Shown here: in pieces, positions 59,961 through 64,000 of the stretch | Layout: each line of letters begins with the position of its first letter | Numbering within the stretch: the stretch's first letter is position 1 | Assembly (NCBI RefSeq): GCF_000308675.1 | Contig: NZ_BAGE01000038.1 | Location: 208,005 to 272,004 of the forward strand | Direction: 5' to 3' | Length of the DNA stretch: 64,000 nt | DNA from: Nocardia paucivorans NBRC 100373 | GTDB lineage: Bacteria > Actinomycetota > Actinomycetes > Mycobacteriales > Mycobacteriaceae | Program-made: the position numbers and the translations under genes | Notes under the pieces: model-generated | The model's database searches: none | What the model was told of the DNA's origin: nothing | What the model saw: only the letters and a program-made list of their open reading frames with translations

Positions 59961-61535
59961 TCAGTGCATGAGTATCGGCGTCGGCGAGTCGGACTGGGAC
60001 TCGGCGGTCTTGTCGGCTTTACGCGGCAGCAGCCACGAGGCGCCGAAGGTGATGACGCAGAGCGTGAACGCCACCCAGAAGCTGGTGGTATAGGCGTTGG
60101 TCATCTCGTCGAGTACCACCGTTTCGAACTTGTCCCCGAGGCCGACCATGTACTGCAACACCGAGGGATCCGGCGGGGTACCGGCCTTCTCCGCCTCCAT
60201 CAGCGCCTGGGCCGCCGTTACCGCCTCGGAGCCCTTCATCGTGTTGGTCAACACCACCGAGATCACCGCGACACCGACGGAGCTGGCGATCTGCTGGATG
60301 ATGTTCAGTAGGGTGGAGCCGCGCGCCACGGCGCTCTCGGTGAGGGTGCGCAGTGCGGCGGTCATCAGCGGCATCATCGTCAGACCCATGCCGAGGCCCA
60401 TGACGAACAGCACCCCGAGCACATAGACGTAGGAGCTGTCGGCCTCGATCCGGGTGAGTCCGAACATGGTGAGGGTGATGAGCCCGAGCCCGATCGGTAC
60501 GACCCGGCCCACCGGGATCTTGTCCACCAGCGCACCCGCCAGCGGCATCGTGAGCAGCGAACCCAGGCCCTGTGGCGCCACCAGCAGACCTGCCATCAGA
60601 GCGCTTTCGGCCCGTACCTGCTGGAAGTAGGTGGGGATGAGCAGCAACCCGCCGAAGAACGAGGCGGAGAACAGGAACATGGTGATGGTGGCGATGGTCA
60701 GATCGCGGTTTTTGAACAGCCGCAGGTCCAGCAGCGGATGTTGCGGTTTGAACGAGTAGAACACGAACGCGATCACCAGTACGCTGCCGATGAGCATGGT
60801 CGCCCATACCTTGGGAGTGGCGACCGTCCCTTCCTCCGGAATCGACGAGACGCCGAACAGGAGCAGGGCCAGGCCGGGCGACAGCATCAGCATGCCGAGG
60901 AAGTCGAACGACTCACTGGGTTCGGTTTCGTCCTTGGGCATGACGATCGTGGCGTAGACAATGGCAATGGCACCGATCGGCAGGTTGATCAGGAAGATCC
61001 ACTGCCACGAGGCGTCTTCGATGAGCCAGCCGCCGAGGATGGGGCCGAGGATGGGGCCCAGCAGCATCGGCACACCCATGATCGCCATCAGGCGACCCAT
61101 CCGCTCCGGGCCGGCGGCGCGGGTCAGGATCGTCATACCCAGGGGCATGAGCATGCCACCGCCGAAGCCTTGGATGACTCGGAACGCGATGAGGGCCTGG
61201 ATGCTCCAGGCCGCCGCGCACAGCACCGACCCGCTCGTGAACAGCGCGAGCGCGATGATGTAGAGGCGTTTGGTGCCGAACCGGTCGGCGGCCCAACCGG
61301 TCAGCGGGATGACGGTGGCCAGGGCGAGAGTGTAGGCGGTGACCGTCCAGGCCACCGTGGAGTAGTTGGCGACATCGAACTCGGTCTGGAATGTCGGCAT
61401 CGCGACATTCACGACCGTGATGTCCAGGACCGACATGATGGCGCCGAGGACGACGACACCGGCCAATTTCAGGACGGAGCCGTCGATTCTGTCGGGCGCT
61501 TCGGACTCGGTCGCGGCAGGACTGGGTTGATTCAC
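59961..61535 (-). CDS. MFS multidrug efflux pump, DHA2/EmrB family
   Basis: A 524-aa 14-helix exporter: V-L-D-I-T-V-V-N-V-A-M-P in helix 1, W-A-A-D-R-F-G-T-K-R in loop 2-3, and P-M-L-L-G-P-I-L-G-P-I-L-G-G as motif C. The GTG at 61535 follows AGGAGA and overlaps the marR stop (GTGA), so regulator and pump are one operon. It probably exports drugs or a metabolite sensed by the MarR protein. The substrate is not readable. Confidence 0.92.
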   Translation of the reverse strand: MNQPSPAATESEAPDRIDGSVLKLAGVVVLGAIMSVLDITVVNVAMPTFQTEFDVANYSTVAWTVTAYTLALATVIPLTGWAADRFGTKRLYIIALALFTSGSVLCAAAWSIQALIAFRVIQGFGGGMLMPLGMTILTRAAGPERMGRLMAIMGVPMLLGPILGPILGGWLIEDASWQWIFLINLPIGAIAIVYATIVMPKDETEPSESFDFLGMLMLSPGLALLLFGVSSIPEEGTVATPKVWATMLIGSVLVIAFVFYSFKPQHPLLDLRLFKNRDLTIATITMFLFSASFFGGLLLIPTYFQQVRAESALMAGLLVAPQGLGSLLTMPLAGALVDKIPVGRVVPIGLGLITLTMFGLTRIEADSSYVYVLGVLFVMGLGMGLTMMPLMTAALRTLTESAVARGSTLLNIIQQIASSVGVAVISVVLTNTMKGSEAVTAAQALMEAEKAGTPPDPSVLQYMVGLGDKFETVVLDEMTNAYTTSFWVAFTLCVITFGASWLLPRKADKTAESQSDSPTPILMH

Positions 61536-62026
61536 GGAGTGTCTCCTGACGGTGTGAAGGGGGCATGCCACGACGTTGTGAGGACCCCGGAGTCGAGCAC
61601 GGCGGAGAGAACGGCCCTCAGGTCGTCTCGTAGCGTGTCGGGGAGCTTGTGGACGAAGGTGTCGATAGTCGCCCGATGCACGGCCATCTGGCCACGGACG
61701 ACCTTATGGCCATCCTCGGTGAAACCGATCAGCTTGACGCGCCGGTCCGTGGGGCATTCCTCTCGAGTCAGCAGTCCCAGGCCCACCAGCCGATCGACAT
61801 TACGCCCCGCCGCGGTCATCGACAGGGCGAGTTCCTCGGCGATGGCGTGAATCGGTAGCGGGTGATCATACCGGCTGAGCAGGAAAAGGATCCGTGCCTG
61901 TGAGAACGGCAGATCCAGCTCCGCCAGGCGACCGGCCGCCGCGCTTTCGGCCGCTCCGCAGATACCCAGGACGAAACGCTCGACGACCGCGCCTACGTCC
62001 GCCTCATTTGCCACGGAGGCGATCAT
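61532..62026 (-). CDS. MarR-family transcriptional regulator
   Basis: A 164-aa winged-helix repressor. The DNA-binding part reads P-I-H-A-I-A-E-E-L-A-L-S-M-T-A-A-G-R-N-V-D-R-L, with the wing D-R-R-V-K-L-I-G-F-T-E-D-G. It overlaps the pump gene it is expected to control. A perfect 19-bp palindrome centred 32 nt upstream of its ATG is the probable operator, so it should autorepress with the pump until an inducer binds. Confidence 0.92.
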   Translation of the reverse strand: MIASVANEADVGAVVERFVLGICGAAESAAAGRLAELDLPFSQARILFLLSRYDHPLPIHAIAEELALSMTAAGRNVDRLVGLGLLTREECPTDRRVKLIGFTEDGHKVVRGQMAVHRATIDTFVHKLPDTLRDDLRAVLSAVLDSGVLTTSWHAPFTPSGDTP

Positions 62027-62048
62027 ATGAGCATCGCAATAGTTGCGG

Positions 62049-62067
62049 AAGCGCGATAATCGCGCTT
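62049..62067. promoter_or_regulatory. MarR operator upstream of the marR-MFS operon
   Basis: AAGCGCGAT-A-ATCGCGCTT, 9-bp arms with a single central base, 22 nt upstream of the marR start. Size and symmetry fit a MarR dimer site. Confidence 0.6.
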
Positions 62068-62138
62068 GTGATGGGAATCATATATGGATGTGGCCTCGAA
62101 TTATCGTCCGGCGATCGTTCGACCTACCGGCCGGTAAC

Positions 62139-63021
62139 TCAATTGGCCTGCTCCGAAGCGAGGAACGAAGCGACGAGGGCGGCAGTGGTATCGGGCTGTT
62201 CCGGATGGAGGAAATGAGCCGCGTTCTCGATGACCTCGGCCCGACTTCCGGGAGGCAACACATCGGCGACCGGGTCGGCGAATGTCGGGTGCAGCGTTCG
62301 GTCCCGACGCCCGTGTAGATACAGCATGGGTACCATCGGCGGCCGAGCCCAGGAGCGGTGCAGCCGCGCGTACGGCTCTGCCGGACACCGACCCACCCGC
62401 ACGAAGGCCCGATAGTAGGAGAGCGCTGCGGTCCGATGCTCGGGAATGGGCAGAGCCATGAAGGAATGGTCGATGTCCTCCTGGGCCGGATGCCCGGGCG
62501 ACCGGTCCCGCCGCAGCCGCGGAATCAATCGCTCCAGACGGCGTTCGGCCACCCCGGGAGTTGGACGAAGGCGATGTACCAACTGAACCGGGCCTGCCGT
62601 AGATACACCCCGACCTGTTTCGGTCCGGTCGTTCGCCTCGGCCGCAGGGCGGGAATCGGGGGCACCGCCATCGAGACCACTCGGACGAACGGGCAGTCCG
62701 GATGTGCTGCCAGCGCATTGGCGGTCAGCGCCCCCCAATCGTGCCCGATCAATACGGCATCGTGGGGAGCACCGAGCAGGCGGTGTATCGCCGGCGTATC
62801 GAACATCAAGGCGCCGATGTGGAAATCCCCGTCCGCGGGGATGGCGGTGGGGGCACAGCCCCGGGTGGGCGGTGCGATCACCGGAATCCACGTGCGGCCA
62901 GAGTCGGCCCCGGGAAACGCCACGTCCATGCGCTGTCCGGAAATCCGTGCAGACACAAGGCCGGTCGGGCGTCGGGGTCACCCCAGGCCAGTGCGGTCAT
63001 CCGCAGCCCGCTCCCGGCCAT
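62139..63021 (-). pseudogene. Alpha/beta hydrolase (epoxide hydrolase-like) broken by two frameshifts
   Basis: Three overlapping frames together spell one hydrolase. The first (from ATG 63021, behind GGAGGGA) has L-C-L-H-G-F-P-D-S-A-W-T-W-R. The second has V-I-A-P-P-T-R-G, the nucleophile segment I-G-H-D-W-G-A and Y-I-A-F-V-Q-L-P-G. The third has V-A-E-R-R-L-E-R-L, L-H-G-R-R-D-R-T and the His in N-A-A-H-F-L-H-P-E-Q-P. The joins lie near 62880 and at 62552-62555. Both need one extra base, the second in a G run (GGGG to GGGGG on the coding strand). It may be a true pseudogene or two homopolymer sequencing errors. Confidence 0.82.
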
Positions 63022-63351
63022 CGTGTTGTTCCCTCCACCGTCACGGTATCGAAAGCTGATGCATCGATAACCGTATTCGTGCCGTTCCACGGTAGCTGCG
63101 CCTCGGTCCGTCCGGTCGAACGAGCGATCTCCCGGGCGGGTTGCGGACATGAGAAACCGCGGCCCGCTGGGACGTTGGGTTCTGCGGCGGATGCCTGCCC
63201 GGGGGACGAGGTGCCGTGCGCTACCTGTATGCTCACTTGTCCCCAGACGTCGTCGCTGTACCGGTGCTGCGGGCAGGCCCGGTCCTCACAGCCGTCGGGG
63301 TGGTTGGTGTCAGGTATGGCAAGTCATTTGGGGATCGGAGGGAGTACACCC
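63022..63351. other. Upstream region of the second lsr2, no supported gene
   Basis: 330 nt between the broken hydrolase and lsr2. Open frames read through here on both strands but none has a family-like sequence. It should contain the lsr2 promoter; no repeat is seen. Confidence 0.45.
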
Positions 63352-63678
63352 ATGGCGCGCAAGGTCGTCATCAGTTTGATCGATGACCTCGACGGTGAGT
63401 CGCCGGCTGTCGAGACCGTGTTGTTCGCACTCGAAGGCATTACCTACGAAATCGACCTATCCGAGGCCAATGCGCGAGAAATACGCGCCGTCTTCGGAAA
63501 ATGGACGCCGTTCGCCCGCAAGGTCGGTCGTCCGCGGCGAAACCGACAGGACAAATCCGGCAATTCGCCCTCGGCCATGGTGATTCGGGAATGGGCGCGA
63601 CGCAGTGGGCACGAGGTGTCACAGCGTGGTCGCATCCCCGCGGATGTCGTCGCCGCCTATCACCGTGTGAACGGATAG
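63352..63678 (+). CDS. lsr2: Lsr2-family nucleoid-associated protein, second copy
   Basis: A 108-aa Lsr2 like the copy at 28559, with M-A-R-K-V-V-I-S-L-I-D-D-L-D, G-I-T-Y-E-I-D-L-S-E-A-N-A, W-T-P-F-A-R-K-V-G, and I-R-E-W-A-R-R-S-G-H-E-V with the R-G-R hook. GGAGGGAG precedes the ATG. The two copies share the unusual W-T-P-F-A-R-K-V-G middle, so they are closer to each other than to the standard actinobacterial Lsr2 and may be a duplicated accessory paralogue pair. Confidence 0.93.
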   Translation: MARKVVISLIDDLDGESPAVETVLFALEGITYEIDLSEANAREIRAVFGKWTPFARKVGRPRRNRQDKSGNSPSAMVIREWARRSGHEVSQRGRIPADVVAAYHRVNG

Positions 63679-63706
63679 CCCGGAGCGGTTCCACGCGGTG
63701 GTTCCA

Positions 63707-64000
63707 TCATGACGCGGTGGCCGGCCGTTTGTATCCGACTCCGCCGAGGACCAGTCGTTCTTCGGGGTAGTGGGTGCGGGTCGGGGGGCCGGCGGGCCAC
63801 CAGTCGTCGAGTTCGACGAGGCCGGGTTCGAGAATCTCCAGGTTTGCGAAGTATTCGGCGATCTGTTCGGTGGTGCGGTACCAGCCCGACCCCAGACCGT
63901 GTTCGGTGAACCGGCGCTGCATTTCGAGTGCCAGATCGTGCAACTGATCTCCTGTACCGGGGTCCCAGAAGTGACTGATCGCCAGATATGAGCCCGCCGG
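63707..64000 (-). CDS. SAM-dependent methyltransferase, C-terminal part (5' end outside window)
   Basis: The last 97 codons of a protein resembling the actinobacterial S-adenosylmethionine-dependent methyltransferase family PF04672. The visible part begins P-A-G-S-Y-L-A-I-S-H-F and ends with the typical region R-T-T-E-Q-I-A-E-Y-F, L-E-I-L-E-P-G-L-V-E-L-D-D-W-W-P and L-V-L-G-G-V-G-Y-K-R. The SAM-binding motif is outside the window. This family is very abundant in Nocardia and Streptomyces and its substrates are unknown. Confidence 0.82.
   Translation of the reverse strand, partial: PAGSYLAISHFWDPGTGDQLHDLALEMQRRFTEHGLGSGWYRTTEQIAEYFANLEILEPGLVELDDWWPAGPPTRTHYPEERLVLGGVGYKRPATAS

Noticed and set aside
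1..64000. CRISPR arrays, insertion sequences, integrases or rRNA genes
   Set aside because: No regular direct repeats, transposase motifs or rRNA signatures were seen on reading the window.

Overview
The window is GC-rich actinobacterial DNA and most resembles a mycolic-acid actinomycete of the Nocardia/Rhodococcus type. Evidence: two Lsr2 nucleoid proteins, an antigen-85-like secreted acyltransferase/esterase, a PapA acyltransferase beside a Pks2/Mas-like polyketide synthase, a very large eukaryote-like acyl-CoA carboxylase, many GTG starts and ATGA/GTGA gene overlaps. The genus is an inference from gene content; no rRNA or other marker is present.

Region 1 (1-15.5 kb) is a near-complete cluster for an actinobacterial group 1h [NiFe] hydrogenase (high-affinity, atmospheric-H2 type): hypA (cut by the window edge), hypB, a perfect CRP-type palindrome, hhyS, hhyL, a NifU-Rieske fusion, five uncharacterised proteins encoded in overlapping or tightly packed genes, a maturation protease, hypC, hypF, a second hypC, hypD, hypE, a nickel permease and a conserved protein of unknown function. 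HypA/HypB insert Ni, HypC-F build the Fe(CN)2CO group, the protease trims the large subunit and the permease supplies Ni.

Region 2 (15.5-23 kb) has an RDD membrane protein, a 46-bp perfect palindrome acting as a shared terminator, a giant acyl-CoA carboxylase split by an in-frame TAG, and a small toxin-antitoxin-like pair with an operator and an apparently leaderless GTG start. Region 3 (23-36.5 kb) carries an ABC sugar importer without its ATPase, a CYP136-like P450 divergent from a TetR regulator, an Lsr2, an NTF2-like protein, a split-barrel flavoprotein, a DUF305 copper-type protein, an MFS pump, an amidohydrolase and 6-phosphogluconate dehydrogenase.

Region 4 (36.5-43.7 kb) carries an antigen-85-like secreted protein, a shortened tRNA-Trp(CCA)-like sequence, an acyl-CoA dehydrogenase, an HpnE-like FAD desaturase behind a 19-bp operator-like palindrome, and an FtsX-type permease without an ATPase. 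Region 5 (43.8-55.3 kb) is a lipid/natural-product locus: a reducing type I PKS, an MFS exporter and a PapA acyltransferase in one operon, divergent from a class I terpene synthase with a non-canonical metal motif. Region 6 (55.4-64 kb) has a PAS-GGDEF diguanylate cyclase, two membrane proteins, a secreted lipase, a MarR-regulated MFS pump with a perfect operator, an alpha/beta hydrolase broken by two single-base frameshifts, a second Lsr2 and the C-terminal end of a methyltransferase.

All calls come from reading the sequence and recalled family knowledge; no database search was run. Start codons are choices based on ribosome binding sites and family N-termini.
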